Shown one piece after another: positions 17,390 through 26,479 of a DNA stretch of 64,000 bases. Origin of the DNA: Aquisalimonas lutea (GTDB taxonomy: Bacteria; Pseudomonadota; Gammaproteobacteria; Nitrococcales; Aquisalimonadaceae); contig NZ_JAUFPK010000005.1 in the NCBI RefSeq assembly GCF_030409225.1, positions 372,831 through 436,830 on the forward strand. Direction: 5' to 3'. A program made the translations under genes and the position numbers. The notes beneath the pieces are model-generated. The model worked only from the letters and a program-made list of their open reading frames with translations. It had not been told where the DNA came from and ran no database searches. Numbering within the stretch: the first letter of the stretch is position 1; each line of letters opens with the position of its first letter.

Positions 17390-18211
17390 TCATGCAGCCG
17401 GCCTTATGCCCCAGGCCTGTACGAGCGTAAAGGTGATCTGCACCTGATCCGGATTCTGGATCGCCTGCTCCACGGCCTGAACTAGTGTGTCGAACTCCCT
17501 GTCCGTGACCAGGCCCGCCGCAATCATCCGCTCCCGCATCGCCCGCGCGCCGATGACGGGCATTCGCATGTAGGGGTGACCATTCTGCAAGGCGTGCACG
17601 GATGCGCGGATCCGTACATCCTGCAGCCCGGCCTCCTTCAGCATGTGAAAGGTCCGGCGCCCGATGTTGATATCGCCGCGCAGCGCGAACGTGCGCTCCA
17701 GCAGGTCCAGTAGCTCCGTCCACTCGGGGCAGTGCGGATAGAAGCTCCAGGAGCTGTGATCGTTTTCCTGGCTCGCGACGGTGCCACCGGGTTTCGCCAA
17801 GGAAATCATGTTGTCCAGCACGGCAGCGGGCGATTCGACGTGGGGAAGAAGGAAACGTGCATGGACCAGGTCAAAGGAGCACCGCGGCAGGTTCGGTTCC
17901 CTGACGTCACCTTGTTGCAGTTCCACGTTATGCAACCCTTCCGCGCGGGTGTAGGCGGCTGCCGTATCCAGGAGCGCTCGATCAGCATCAAGGCCCAGCA
18001 CGCGGCCGCTCGTCCCGACGTAGTGCGACAGCGGGCCGAGAACACCCACGCCGCCGCAGCCGATGTCGGCACAAGACCACCCCGGCATGACGCCGATCCG
18101 TTCCAGCATGGCCTCGGCATCCGGTTCCCATACCTGTGCCTGAATCCGGAGGCGCTCTGGTTCGTCGTCGCCCGCCAGGAAGTACCCGTCCTTTCCTTGC
18201 GTTGCTGACAT
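17390..18211 (-). CDS. class I SAM-dependent methyltransferase
   Basis: A 273-residue soluble enzyme. Motif I for S-adenosylmethionine is CADIGCGGVGVLGPLSHYVG, followed by the acidic residue motif GRVLGLDADRALLD. Motif II-like QQGDVREPNLPRCSFDLVHA and the post-motif LAKPGGTVASQENDHSSW are present. ATG at 18211 has AGGGAGAAGG immediately upstream. The MFS gene upstream on the same strand ends about 100 bp away, so the two may share a transcript. The methyl acceptor is unknown; the arrangement is like UbiE/menaquinone and small-molecule methylases. Confidence 0.88.
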   Translation of the reverse strand: MSATQGKDGYFLAGDDEPERLRIQAQVWEPDAEAMLERIGVMPGWSCADIGCGGVGVLGPLSHYVGTSGRVLGLDADRALLDTAAAYTRAEGLHNVELQQGDVREPNLPRCSFDLVHARFLLPHVESPAAVLDNMISLAKPGGTVASQENDHSSWSFYPHCPEWTELLDLLERTFALRGDINIGRRTFHMLKEAGLQDVRIRASVHALQNGHPYMRMPVIGARAMRERMIAAGLVTDREFDTLVQAVEQAIQNPDQVQITFTLVQAWGIRPAA

Positions 18212-18311
18212 CCTTCTCCCTCGTCCGGTGAACACCCGGTGTCCGCCGTTCGCCGTACCACAACGACGTCCGGGTATGTAGTCGCCATCTCCCGCGACAG
18301 TCAACCGCCTG

Positions 18312-19553
18312 CTAAGCCCGGTCGACGGCGGCAGCAGGCCGGGGTGGCGTGATCCCCCGAAATGCGACCGTTGCCGCCGTGCCGAGTACCAGCAGCACCG
18401 CCGCGGACGCGAATGCCGGTGCGTAGGTGCCCGTTGCGTCCCGGACGGCACCGCCGACGTAGACACCGACCGCAGCCAGGACCTGATGGGCGAACCACGC
18501 TGTGCCGAGGATGGCGCCGAGGCCGCCCGCGCCGAAGCGATCGCCGATCAGTCCCGTCTTCAGGGGGATGATGGGCATGGACACGGCGCCGTAGACGATG
18601 GCAAAGACATAGAGCTGCCAGAGCTCCGTCGCCATGGCCAGCCACGCAAGTACCCCTGCACGCACGGCATACAACGCGATGAGCAAGGGCTTTTTCCCGT
18701 AGCGCGGTGCGAGCTGACCCATGAGCCACATGCTTACCGCGCTGGCCCCGGCGGCGATGCCCAGAAGATTGCCTCCCAGGGCTTCGCTGCCGCCGAGGTC
18801 GACAGCGAACCCGGGCAGGTGGGTCGCGACCATGTAGAGCGAGTAGCCGCATGTGACGAACCCCAGGGTGGCGCACCAGAAGTCGGATGAGCCGACGGCT
18901 TCACGGAGCGTCGAGCTGGTTGCGGCGTGGCCTGTGGTGGCAGAACGATCGGCTCCATCGGGCTGCTGGCCTACGGAGCTCGGGCTGTTGCGCACTCCGA
19001 GCACCACCAGCGGTACAACCAGGAGCATGATCGCACCGAGGGCCGCGAACGCGGACGCCGTGCCCGCCAGATAGATCAGCCATCCGGCCAGGGGCAGGAG
19101 CAGGAGCTGGCCGACGTTCAGGCCCATGGAACTGCGCGCCAGCATCCTGGCGCGGTCCCGGACGTACCAGCGCGACACCAGGACGGCATTCGCCATGGAC
19201 CCGCAACCGGCAAATCCCACAGCGGTGAGGACACCGTAGTACAGGAACAGCTCCCAGCGGTGCTCGATCGTTGCGGACAGCAGAAAGGCCGCCCCCATCA
19301 GCCCGGCGCTGGTTGCGATGACGGGGCGCGGCCCGATCACGTCGACCAGGCGGCCGACGAACGGCTGAAGAGCGCCCCAGACGATCATGTTCAGCGACAC
19401 GGCGACGCTCAGCGTGGATAGGGGCCACCCGTAGGTTTCGTGCAAGGGGGCGAAGAACTGGCCGATGGACAGGTTCAGCCCGAATGCCGCCATCAGGACG
19501 ACGAAGGCGATGGTTACCATGCGCCCGCCGATAAACGTGTCACTGCCCGTCAT
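18312..19553 (-). CDS. MFS transporter
   Basis: A 413-residue permease with 12 hydrophobic segments in two six-helix halves. The loop 2-3 signature reads FVGRLVDVIGPRPVIATSAG, and a central polar linker lies at about 195-220 (SSVGQQPDGADRSATTGHAA). The half-repeat includes MWLMGQLAPRYGKKPLLIAL. Start at 19553 was chosen because it leads straight into TM1; a longer frame would add a non-hydrophobic extension across the promoter. It is divergent from the CGNR regulator with a dyad between them. The substrate is unknown. Confidence 0.9.
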   Translation of the reverse strand: MTGSDTFIGGRMVTIAFVVLMAAFGLNLSIGQFFAPLHETYGWPLSTLSVAVSLNMIVWGALQPFVGRLVDVIGPRPVIATSAGLMGAAFLLSATIEHRWELFLYYGVLTAVGFAGCGSMANAVLVSRWYVRDRARMLARSSMGLNVGQLLLLPLAGWLIYLAGTASAFAALGAIMLLVVPLVVLGVRNSPSSVGQQPDGADRSATTGHAATSSTLREAVGSSDFWCATLGFVTCGYSLYMVATHLPGFAVDLGGSEALGGNLLGIAAGASAVSMWLMGQLAPRYGKKPLLIALYAVRAGVLAWLAMATELWQLYVFAIVYGAVSMPIIPLKTGLIGDRFGAGGLGAILGTAWFAHQVLAAVGVYVGGAVRDATGTYAPAFASAAVLLVLGTAATVAFRGITPPRPAAAVDRA

Positions 19554-19579
19554 GGTGTAACCCTCAAATGAATATAAGA

Positions 19580-19610
19580 AGGTTACATTGAATCGGATTC
19601 CATCTAACCT
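19580..19610. promoter_or_regulatory. 31-bp nested dyad between MFS and CGNR regulator genes
   Basis: Outer arms AGGTTA (19580-19585) and TAACCT (19605-19610) are perfectly inverted, and inside them GAAT and ATTC flank CGG. The dyad lies between divergent starts only 80 bp apart. It is the best operator candidate for the CGNR protein controlling itself and the transporter. Confidence 0.5.
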
Positions 19611-19633
19611 GTCAAAAGTGCGAAGATAGTTAC

Positions 19634-20176
19634 ATGAACAAGGCAGCGCTCCAGCGACCACTGCGGGGAGAACCCATTGCGCTGGATCTCGTCAACACCG
19701 AGTGGAATGAGGCGGGCCAGCGACAGGATCTGCTGCTGGCGGACGAGGGTCTAGCGGTATGGCTCGCCGAGCAGGGCATGCCCTGGCCGGCGAGCCCGGA
19801 GAACGTTCGGCAGGCATTGGCTGCCGCTCGCGCCGCGATCCGCCAATGCCTCGAGACCGACGACGGCAACCCCGAAGCGCTGGAGGCGCTCAACGCGATC
19901 CTGGCGCGCGGCCGCGTTATCCCTGTAATGCGGGGGGCTGGCCCCGATGAGGCCATCGAAGTCCAGGAACACTGGCGAGCGGCCTGGCTGGCTGCCCGAG
20001 GGTATCTGGACCTGAGAGCCCGATGGCCTCGGGAGCGTATCCGGGCGTGCGCCCATCCGGACTGCATCCTCTATTTTCTTGACGCCACGCGAAGCGGGAC
20101 GCGGCGATGGTGTGACATGCGAACCTGCGGCAACCGGGCCAAGGCGAGGCGATATCACCACCGCCATGGACGCTAG
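19634..20176 (+). CDS. CGNR zinc-finger regulator with ABATE domain
   Basis: A 180-residue predicted transcription factor. The N-terminal ABATE-like domain shows EPIALDLVNTEWNEAGQRQD, and a C-terminal treble-clef finger is at about 138-178 (RACAHPDCILYFLDATRSGT, then RRWCDMRTCGNRAKARRYHH). All four zinc Cys are present: two in CAHPDC, then C in RWC and C in TCGNR. Such proteins usually repress or activate an adjacent transporter or enzyme gene, here the divergent MFS permease. Start and length match the family. Confidence 0.92.
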   Translation: MNKAALQRPLRGEPIALDLVNTEWNEAGQRQDLLLADEGLAVWLAEQGMPWPASPENVRQALAAARAAIRQCLETDDGNPEALEALNAILARGRVIPVMRGAGPDEAIEVQEHWRAAWLAARGYLDLRARWPRERIRACAHPDCILYFLDATRSGTRRWCDMRTCGNRAKARRYHHRHGR

Positions 20177-20300
20177 CTCGTCGCCTTCCGGTCGTTGCCG
20201 TCCGACTGCTCGTGAGCTGCCCCGGGTTGGGCCCGGTCCAGGCCGTCGGGTGGCTGGCTGGCAAAGCGCCGGCACGGGCAGCCGGAATATCGGATCGTGA

Positions 20301-20816
20301 TCAGGCGTCGGTCCGGCGGGCGTACCGGACTTCCGTGACCTTGGTGCTCTGAACCATTTCCTCGCGTTCGGCGCCGTCCGGGCCGAATCCCATGTGCTCG
20401 TAGAACGCCCGGGCGCCTGTGTTCTCGCGAAGCACCCAGACGGTCAGCTGCGACCAGCCGTTGGACCGGGCCATCTGCACGGCCCGGTCCATCAGCAGCG
20501 AGCCGTGGCCTCTTCGCCATACATCGGGGTCCAGATAGATGGCGCTGACCTCGCCGGTGTCTTTGCCGGCGCCCGCATCCCTGGACGGCCCGACGCTGAG
20601 GAAGCCGCGGACCGCGGCGTTCTCCTCCACGACTGCGACCTGCACCCGATCGTCGGACAGCACCTGTTGCCAGAGCGCCTCCCGGTCCGCAACGGTGAGC
20701 CGATCGAGCAGGTCATCCGGAAGGATGCCACGATAGGCCGCTCGCCAGCTGGCGACATGGACCCGGGCGATATCCGCGGCGTCCCGGGTATCGGCGATTC
20801 GCGTTTCTGCGGTCAA
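20301..20816 (-). CDS. GNAT-family N-acetyltransferase
   Basis: A 171-residue acetyl-CoA-dependent acyltransferase. Motif D/C strands are at the start (ETRIADTRDAADIARVHVAS, then WRAAYRGILPDDLL). The acetyl-CoA binding motif A reads AIYLDPDVWRRGHGSLLMDR, the R-x-x-G-x-G/A type loop. Motif B is WVLRENTGARAFYEHMGFGP with the conserved FYE-x-x-GF. The amine acceptor is unknown. It stands alone between the CGNR gene (convergent) and the acyl-CoA ligase gene (same strand, 83 bp away). Confidence 0.92.
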   Translation of the reverse strand: MTAETRIADTRDAADIARVHVASWRAAYRGILPDDLLDRLTVADREALWQQVLSDDRVQVAVVEENAAVRGFLSVGPSRDAGAGKDTGEVSAIYLDPDVWRRGHGSLLMDRAVQMARSNGWSQLTVWVLRENTGARAFYEHMGFGPDGAEREEMVQSTKVTEVRYARRTDA

Positions 20817-20899
20817 CGGGGCCTCGCGGTCAGCACGTTGAGAGCAATGAGCAGCCTGATCCGCATCATACTAGCGCTGGGCCGCGGCTGCCGGCGAAG

Positions 20900-22396
20900 T
20901 CACGCCCTGAGCTTGTACTTCATGACCTTCCCCGTCGGCGTCCTGGGCAGCGCGTCCGTGAAGTGGACTTCCCTCGGGGCCTTGTACCCCGCGATGCGGT
21001 TGCGGCACTCCTCGGTGATCGCCTCCGCGGTCAGCTCGGCTCCTTCGTCCGTGACCACGTAGGCGACGACCGTCTCGCCCCATTCCGTATGAGGCTGGCC
21101 GACGACGGCTGCCTCCTGGATGCCTTCGATGGAGGCGAGGGCGTCCTCGACTTCCCGGGAGTAGACGTTCTCCCCGCCGGTGATGATCATGTCCTTCAGG
21201 CGGTCGGTGATGAAGAGGTAGCCGTCGTCATCGATACGCGCCAGGTCGCCGGTGCGATACCACTCGCCCGCGAAGGCCTCCGCCGTGCTCTCGGGATCCC
21301 GGTAGTATCCCTGCATGATCGACTGGCACCGCATCCAGATCTCGCCGACCTCACCGCGCGCTGCCGGCGTGGAGTCATCCTTCATGACGGTGACGTCGCA
21401 GCCGCTCACGGCCCAGCGCCCGATGGAGCCGGCCTTGGCGACCTGCTCCTCGGGCAGCAGGGCCGTGCCGGTGGGTCCCGTCTCCGTCATGCCGAAGACC
21501 TGGTAGAAGCGATCCGTCCCGTAGCGCTTCATCAGCTCCCGGGCCATGGCGGCATCGATCGGGCCGCCGCCGTACAGCCATGCCCGCACGCTGGAGAGGT
21601 CGTACTCGTCGAAGTTCGGGAGCATCTGCAACGGCATGGAATAGGCCACGGGGGCGCCGAAGAACAGGGTGCACCGCTCCTTCTGTACCGTCTCGACGAA
21701 GTGGAGCGGGTGGTATTCGGGCAGCAGCACGACGCAGGCGCCGAGGTAGTGGCCGGCGACGAGCATGTTGTTCAGCGGGAAGCTGTGCCATATCGGCATG
21801 GCCAGGAGCACGCGGTCCTCGGGCCCCAGGCCGTACACCAGGCTGGAGCCGATGCCCGCCAGCAGCGCATTGGCGTGGGAGTGCATGCAGCCCTTGGGCT
21901 TTCCCGTGGTGCCCGAGGTGTAGAGGAGCTCGGCCAGGTCGGTATCCGCAACCTCGACGGGCTGGAAGGCCTGCCGGGCCGCGGCCCGGGGCGGTGCCGG
22001 CGGCAGCGCTCCCCCGGCGCTCATGCCGAAAACGGGCAAGGCGTCGTCGGGGCTGGCCTGCTCGTCGTGGATGTCGTCGTCCACGAGCAGGAGACGACTC
22101 TCGCTGTGATCGAGAATGTAGCGTGTCTCCGCGGGTGCCAGCTTGTGGTTGAGCGGAACGGCAACGGCGCCGGCACGGAGGATCGCGTAGTAGTTCACGA
22201 TCCACGTGCTCGTGTTCCGCCCCTGAATGGCGACCTTGTCCCCCTTCCCGATGCCTTGCTCCTGGAGCCACGCGGCCGCAGCCACAACTGCGCCCTCGAG
22301 TTGCTCGAACGACAGCTGCCGGTCACCGTCGACGACCGCGGTGCGCCCGCCGAACTTTCGGGCCGAGCTCTCCAGCGCCTGGTTGATCGTCCACAT
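20900..22396 (-). CDS. AMP-dependent acyl-CoA synthetase (class I adenylate-forming)
   Basis: A 498-residue enzyme activating a carboxylic acid as acyl-AMP and then acyl-CoA. The P-loop-like core is LLYTSGTTGKPKGCMHSHAN, the A5 motif region is YQVFGMTETGPTGTALLPEE, and A7/A8 is EWYRTGDLARIDDDGYLFIT with DRLKDMIITGGENVYSREVE. The catalytic Lys is in LPRTPTGKVMKYKLR at the end. ATG at 22396 has GGAGGAGAG upstream. It is the third gene of the TetR/dehydrogenase/ligase operon (56-bp gap to the dehydrogenase). An aromatic, branched or medium-chain acid is plausible. Confidence 0.93.
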   Translation of the reverse strand: MWTINQALESSARKFGGRTAVVDGDRQLSFEQLEGAVVAAAAWLQEQGIGKGDKVAIQGRNTSTWIVNYYAILRAGAVAVPLNHKLAPAETRYILDHSESRLLLVDDDIHDEQASPDDALPVFGMSAGGALPPAPPRAAARQAFQPVEVADTDLAELLYTSGTTGKPKGCMHSHANALLAGIGSSLVYGLGPEDRVLLAMPIWHSFPLNNMLVAGHYLGACVVLLPEYHPLHFVETVQKERCTLFFGAPVAYSMPLQMLPNFDEYDLSSVRAWLYGGGPIDAAMARELMKRYGTDRFYQVFGMTETGPTGTALLPEEQVAKAGSIGRWAVSGCDVTVMKDDSTPAARGEVGEIWMRCQSIMQGYYRDPESTAEAFAGEWYRTGDLARIDDDGYLFITDRLKDMIITGGENVYSREVEDALASIEGIQEAAVVGQPHTEWGETVVAYVVTDEGAELTAEAITEECRNRIAGYKAPREVHFTDALPRTPTGKVMKYKLRA

Positions 22397-22452
22397 CGTG
22401 CTCTCCTCCTGTATTGTTCTGTGTTGCGACGGGACCCTGGTGTCGCGTCCCG

Positions 22453-24093
22453 TCAGCTGCCGAAGGCCATCCTGCCGGCCGTGTCGGCATCGGTCTCCGG
22501 GAACGGCTCGTCCACCAGCCCCCGGCGACAGAACAGCTCCGCCGTCGCGAAGCCGGCGTCGTCGTCGAAGGCACTCTTCTTCCACTCGGCGAACTCCGCG
22601 AGCAGGACGCCCTGGTAGATGCGGGCCATGCCCCAGCCGATCCGCCGCGCCTCTTCCTCCCTGGGGTCGTTGACCAGCGGCATGAGCACGTCGAGCTCGC
22701 TCTCGATCTTCTGCTTCACGCGCGCGGTTCCGGCCGTGGTGAGATTCTTGAGGCGCCGGCAAATATCGTCGGCGAAGGCTTCCGCGTTCTCGGGCGCGCC
22801 CAGGGCGCGTACCACGTCGTGGGCGAGAACGGAGGTGGTGCCCTCCCAGATGCAGTGCACGTGGAGGTTGCGGAACAGGCGCGGGATGCCGGTGTCCTCG
22901 ACGTAGCCCGCACCGCCGAAGCTCTCCAGCAGCTCACTTCCTGTCTGGGCGGCCTGGCGGGCGCAGGCGAGCTTGTTCAGCGGTGCGAGGAGGCGTGCGA
23001 GCTCCTTCGGGCCCCCGTTCTCGGACTGGCCCAGCTGGGCGGCCGTCTCGAAGTTCAGCGCCAGCATCGCCTCGTAGTCGGCGGAGATTCGCGCCAGCCA
23101 GCGCCGGTGGATGGGGTTGTCCCGCAGAAGGCTGCCGAACGCCTCGCGCTTGCCGGCGTAGTCGCGTGCCAGCGCCAGCAGCTGCCCGACGCCCGCGGGC
23201 CCGCCGATGGCCGCCCAGAAGCGGGCGACGTTCAGCAGCCCCGCGAGCTTGCGGACGCCGCCGCCCAGCGACCCCACCGGTACCGCTGCCGCGCCGACCA
23301 GGTCGATTTCCGCGGTGGGCAGGGCGCGGGTGCCGAGCTTGTCCTTGAGCCGGCGGATCTCGAGACCGTTCCACGTGTCGTCCGCGTTGCGGAGCTCGAG
23401 AAGAAAGAGCGACAGGCCCTGATCCTCGCCAGCGCTCGTCTCCGCCCGCGCCAGCGCCAGGGCCATGTCCGCCGTCACCGCGGAGGTGAACCATTTCGTG
23501 CCGTACAGGCGCCAGCGGCCGTCGGCGTCTTGAGATGCAACGGTGGACGTCCCGCTGACGTCCGAGCCGCCTTCCTTCTCGGTCATCCATTGGCCCGCCG
23601 TCCAGGCACCTTCGCGGGCGGTGAGCCTGGGATTGTAGTGTTCCGCGAGCCCGGGGTCGTGTTCCTGGAGAAGCGTGACCGCCCCGTCGGTCATGACCAG
23701 GGGGCAGTCGGCAACGGCGCTGGCCGGGTCGTACAGGTGCACGAGGCCGGCCTGCACGACGCGCGAGTGGGCGCCGTAGGCGCGCTCGTGAGGAATCGCC
23801 ACGAGCCCCTCGCGTTGCCCGATCCGCATCAGCTCGCGCCAGCTATCGTCTATGCGAACCCGGTCGATGCGGCGTCCCCAGGCGTCGTAGGGGGTGTGCT
23901 CGGGCTCGTTCGTCTCGGCCTGCTCGGCGAGTGCACCCATGACCTCGTCGGCCAGTGCCCCCATGCGCTCGAGCTGGGGCTCGGCCTGCTCGTAGATCGC
24001 ATCGGGGAGATGCCATTGCGTCAACAGGCGCAGCGAAGGGTCGGTGTGAAACCGATTGCCGGCACGAGGCGGTTGCTGGAAGAACTCACTCAT
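22453..24093 (-). CDS. acyl-CoA dehydrogenase (AidB-like subgroup)
   Basis: A 546-residue FAD enzyme, longer than classical 380-residue acyl-CoA dehydrogenases and matching the AidB/isovaleryl-type branch. Visible signatures are AGQWMTEKEGGSDVSGTSTV (flavin and substrate loop), WFTSAVTADMALALARAE, the C-terminal helical domain with YAGKREAFGSLLRDNPIHRR, and GGAGYVEDTGIPRLFRNLHV followed by IWEGTTSVLAHDVVRAL. The start overlaps the TetR stop by 8 bases, with AGGAGAAG upstream. It should introduce a double bond into the CoA ester made by the neighbouring ligase; the substrate is unknown. Confidence 0.92.
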   Translation of the reverse strand: MSEFFQQPPRAGNRFHTDPSLRLLTQWHLPDAIYEQAEPQLERMGALADEVMGALAEQAETNEPEHTPYDAWGRRIDRVRIDDSWRELMRIGQREGLVAIPHERAYGAHSRVVQAGLVHLYDPASAVADCPLVMTDGAVTLLQEHDPGLAEHYNPRLTAREGAWTAGQWMTEKEGGSDVSGTSTVASQDADGRWRLYGTKWFTSAVTADMALALARAETSAGEDQGLSLFLLELRNADDTWNGLEIRRLKDKLGTRALPTAEIDLVGAAAVPVGSLGGGVRKLAGLLNVARFWAAIGGPAGVGQLLALARDYAGKREAFGSLLRDNPIHRRWLARISADYEAMLALNFETAAQLGQSENGGPKELARLLAPLNKLACARQAAQTGSELLESFGGAGYVEDTGIPRLFRNLHVHCIWEGTTSVLAHDVVRALGAPENAEAFADDICRRLKNLTTAGTARVKQKIESELDVLMPLVNDPREEEARRIGWGMARIYQGVLLAEFAEWKKSAFDDDAGFATAELFCRRGLVDEPFPETDADTAGRMAFGS

Positions 24094-24739
24094 CTCGCTT
24101 CTCCTGGAATCCGTGTGCTGATGCCGCATCCGCGGCCACCGGGCCGAGGGCATGGACGCAGAAACGGGCAACGCCCTGGATCAGCGCGCTCTCGCGTTCG
24201 GGCTCGGGCGGCCGGCTCAGCGGTCCGACAAGCGTTTCGGCGATGCCGCCGACGATCGCCGTGGCGACGAGGTCGGCGTCCTGCTCGGCGATCTCCCCGC
24301 GCTTGATTCCGTCGCGGATGATGGCGGCGAAGATGTCGCGGTAGGGGATGCGGAAGTGCAGCCGCTCCGCGTCGATGGTTGCGTCCACCGGCTCGGCGAG
24401 CAGCGCGTAGGCCAGTTGCCGCCCCTTCAGGGCGCGGCGCGCGAACGTCTCGGCAACCCGCTGGACGCGGTCCCTGGGCGGCAGGTCGACATCCGCTGCG
24501 GCGGCACAGGCGTCGATCTCCCTCTGCGCGGCTCGCCGGAACACCTCGTCGAACAGGTCCGACTTCGACTCGAAGTAGCGGTAGATCAGGCCCGTGGAGA
24601 TGTTCGCCCGGCCGGCGACGGCCGGCATCCCGGCATTGGCGTAGCCGCCTTCGGCGACGAGTGCCTCGGCGGCATCCAGGATGCTCTCCCGGGTCTGAGC
24701 CATGCGTGCTTGGACTTTCGCTGTGCGTCGATATGCCAT
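24086..24739 (-). CDS. TetR-family repressor of the CoA-catabolic cluster
   Basis: A 217-residue regulator. The N-terminal helix-turn-helix is at about 15-62 (TRESILDAAEALVAEGGYAN, NISTGLIYRYFESKSDLFDE), followed by a nine-helix ligand domain. It is first in an operon with an acyl-CoA dehydrogenase and a ligase, and divergent from a Rieske oxygenase gene. TetR proteins in this setting are released by an acyl- or aryl-CoA intermediate. A 28-bp dyad one base upstream of its start region is the likely operator, and a second copy precedes a thioesterase gene, pointing to a small regulon. Confidence 0.92.
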   Translation of the reverse strand: MAYRRTAKVQARMAQTRESILDAAEALVAEGGYANAGMPAVAGRANISTGLIYRYFESKSDLFDEVFRRAAQREIDACAAAADVDLPPRDRVQRVAETFARRALKGRQLAYALLAEPVDATIDAERLHFRIPYRDIFAAIIRDGIKRGEIAEQDADLVATAIVGGIAETLVGPLSRPPEPERESALIQGVARFCVHALGPVAADAASAHGFQEKRDE

Positions 24740-24740
24740 G

Positions 24741-24768
24741 CAAGTATTGAAACAGTATTCATTACTTG
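24741..24768. promoter_or_regulatory. 28-bp TetR operator candidate, copy 1
   Basis: The arms CAAGTATTGAA (24741-24751) and TTCATTACTTG (24758-24768) are inverted repeats with one mismatch around a 6-bp spacer. The dyad lies directly between the divergent TetR and Rieske oxygenase genes, two bases from the TetR start codon. It matches a second dyad at 26480-26507 at 21 of 28 positions by hand alignment, including both inner TGAA/TTCA half sites. Confidence 0.7.
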
Positions 24769-24839
24769 ATGCAATTGCCCGGACGCCGGCCTAAGTCGTT
24801 GGTCTGGCGGATCGTAGACGCCGTTCGCGGAGGTGGATC

Positions 24840-25991
24840 ATGAGGCACGAAACGCAGATCGGTCTGCTGGACAGGCTCATGGAGCTGCGCCAGGCAGGGC
24901 GCAACCAGGACATGCTCGACGCGGTCATGGAGGTGCCGGTCGAGAAATACACCGCCCCGGAGATCTTCGAGGCCGAGGTCCGGAGCATATTCGGCGGCTT
25001 CCCGATGCTGGCCGGGCACAGCTCCAGCGTGGCCGAGCCCGGTCGCTATCTGCTCAGCGACTGGAACCGGCTTCCGTTCGTCGTCGTGCGGGACAAGGAG
25101 GGCGTCCTCCGGGCGTTTCTCAACATATGCCGGCACCGCGGCGCGCGGCTGGTCTCGGGTGAGGAGGACCAGCTGAGCGCGTTCGTGTGCCCCTATCACG
25201 GCTGGGTCTACGGGCTGGACGGCAGCCTGAAGACAGTGACCCGGTCGTATGCCTTCCCGGATATCGACAAATGCAACTACGGCCTCCTGGAGCTCCCCGT
25301 CGCCGAGCGCCACGGGCTCGTCTGGGTTCATCCGGACCCGGAGGGCGCCATGGACATGGATGCCCACCTCGGGCCGTTCGGCCAGGACATGCACCACTTC
25401 GGCATTGAGGACTTCACCCGGTACACCAAGACGACCGTGACGAAGGAGGCCAACTGGAAGCTGCTGATCAAGACGTATCTCGAGGGATACCACGTTCCGT
25501 ACCTGCACCGCACGACGCTGGCGGCGAACTTCAGGAAGGGCGTGCTCGCGCACGACGAGCACGGTGCGCACATGCGGCTTGCGGCCGCCCGCACCAACAT
25601 CCTCGAGGCGATGGACTACGAGCGGAGCAGCTGGAACATCCTCGACTACGCGTCCGTCTACTACCTGCTGTTCCCGAACGCGTTCTTCATCATGCACCCG
25701 GACTATGTCTCGATAAACACGTTCTACCCGGAGGCGCCGGACCGGACGGTCTGGAGCCACGAAATGCTCTACCGCCAGGAGGCGTTCCCCGGGGAGAAGG
25801 GCGAGAAGGCGCTGAGGAAGCGTTTCGAGTTCACCAATGACGTCGTCTTCGATCAGGAGGATTTCGCCATTGCGGAGGATATCCAGCGCGGGCTCCGCTT
25901 CGGGCCGAACAAGTACCACACGCTCGGCCTGGAAGAGGGGCTGGTGGGAATGTTCCAGCAAACCATCGATCACCAGCTCCAGGCATCCTGA
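24840..25991 (+). CDS. Rieske-type ring-hydroxylating oxygenase, alpha subunit
   Basis: A 383-residue non-haem iron oxygenase component. The Rieske 2Fe-2S motif is NICRHRGARLVSGEEDQ (C-x-H) and FVCPYHGWVYGLDGS (C-x2-H). The mononuclear iron site is visible in the C-terminal domain as TYLEGYHVPYLHRTTL (two His) and NDVVFDQEDF (likely Asp ligand). ATG at 24840 follows GGAGGTGG. No beta subunit, ferredoxin or reductase gene is adjacent, so electrons must come from elsewhere. It is divergent from the TetR operon with the shared dyad, so it probably acts in the same degradation pathway. Confidence 0.92.
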   Translation: MRHETQIGLLDRLMELRQAGRNQDMLDAVMEVPVEKYTAPEIFEAEVRSIFGGFPMLAGHSSSVAEPGRYLLSDWNRLPFVVVRDKEGVLRAFLNICRHRGARLVSGEEDQLSAFVCPYHGWVYGLDGSLKTVTRSYAFPDIDKCNYGLLELPVAERHGLVWVHPDPEGAMDMDAHLGPFGQDMHHFGIEDFTRYTKTTVTKEANWKLLIKTYLEGYHVPYLHRTTLAANFRKGVLAHDEHGAHMRLAAARTNILEAMDYERSSWNILDYASVYYLLFPNAFFIMHPDYVSINTFYPEAPDRTVWSHEMLYRQEAFPGEKGEKALRKRFEFTNDVVFDQEDFAIAEDIQRGLRFGPNKYHTLGLEEGLVGMFQQTIDHQLQAS

Positions 25992-26045
25992 CCGGGAGGC
26001 ATCGGCATCCACCCGGACGGCCGTGCTGCCCGTGCCGTCCGGGAT

Positions 26046-26456
26046 TCACTGGCCGACCAGCAGCACCGTTCCCAGGGCGACGGCGCAGAGCTTCTCCTCG
26101 CCGCCGTCAACGCAATAGACGTCGCATTGGCACGTTGCCTGCCGCTTGCCGATGCTTCGCGCTTCCGCGCGGGCGACCAGCCGTGTGCCGATCCCCGGCC
26201 TCAGGTAGTTGATCTTGAACTCCGAGGTGACGGCATCACCGCCGAGGCCGAGCCCGCCGGCGAACGTGATCGCGTTATCGGCCAGATAGCAGAGAACGCC
26301 GCCGTGGGCGAATCCCTGGTGCTGCTTCAGGTTGTCGCCGATGGCAACGCTGATCTCCGCCGTGCCGGGGGCAGCGCTTTCGAGCCGGGCCCCCAGGTAC
26401 TGGCTGAACGCCTGGGCGTTGAAGACCTGTTCGGCGAATGCGGCTTGATCGTCCAT
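26046..26456 (-). CDS. PaaI-like hotdog thioesterase
   Basis: A 136-residue single hotdog domain. The catalytic segment is KQHQGFAHGGVLCYLADNA, the H-G-G-x-x-x-x-L-x-D pattern of PaaI/YbgC-type acyl-CoA thioesterases, followed by SEFKINYLRPGIGTRLVARA. It would release CoA from blocked or dead-end thioesters of the neighbouring pathway. The gene is convergent with the Rieske oxygenase. Its upstream region carries the second copy of the TetR-type dyad, linking it to the CoA-catabolic cluster. Confidence 0.9.
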   Translation of the reverse strand: MDDQAAFAEQVFNAQAFSQYLGARLESAAPGTAEISVAIGDNLKQHQGFAHGGVLCYLADNAITFAGGLGLGGDAVTSEFKINYLRPGIGTRLVARAEARSIGKRQATCQCDVYCVDGGEEKLCAVALGTVLLVGQ

Positions 26457-26479
26457 GGCATGCTCTCCCTGAAGGCCTT

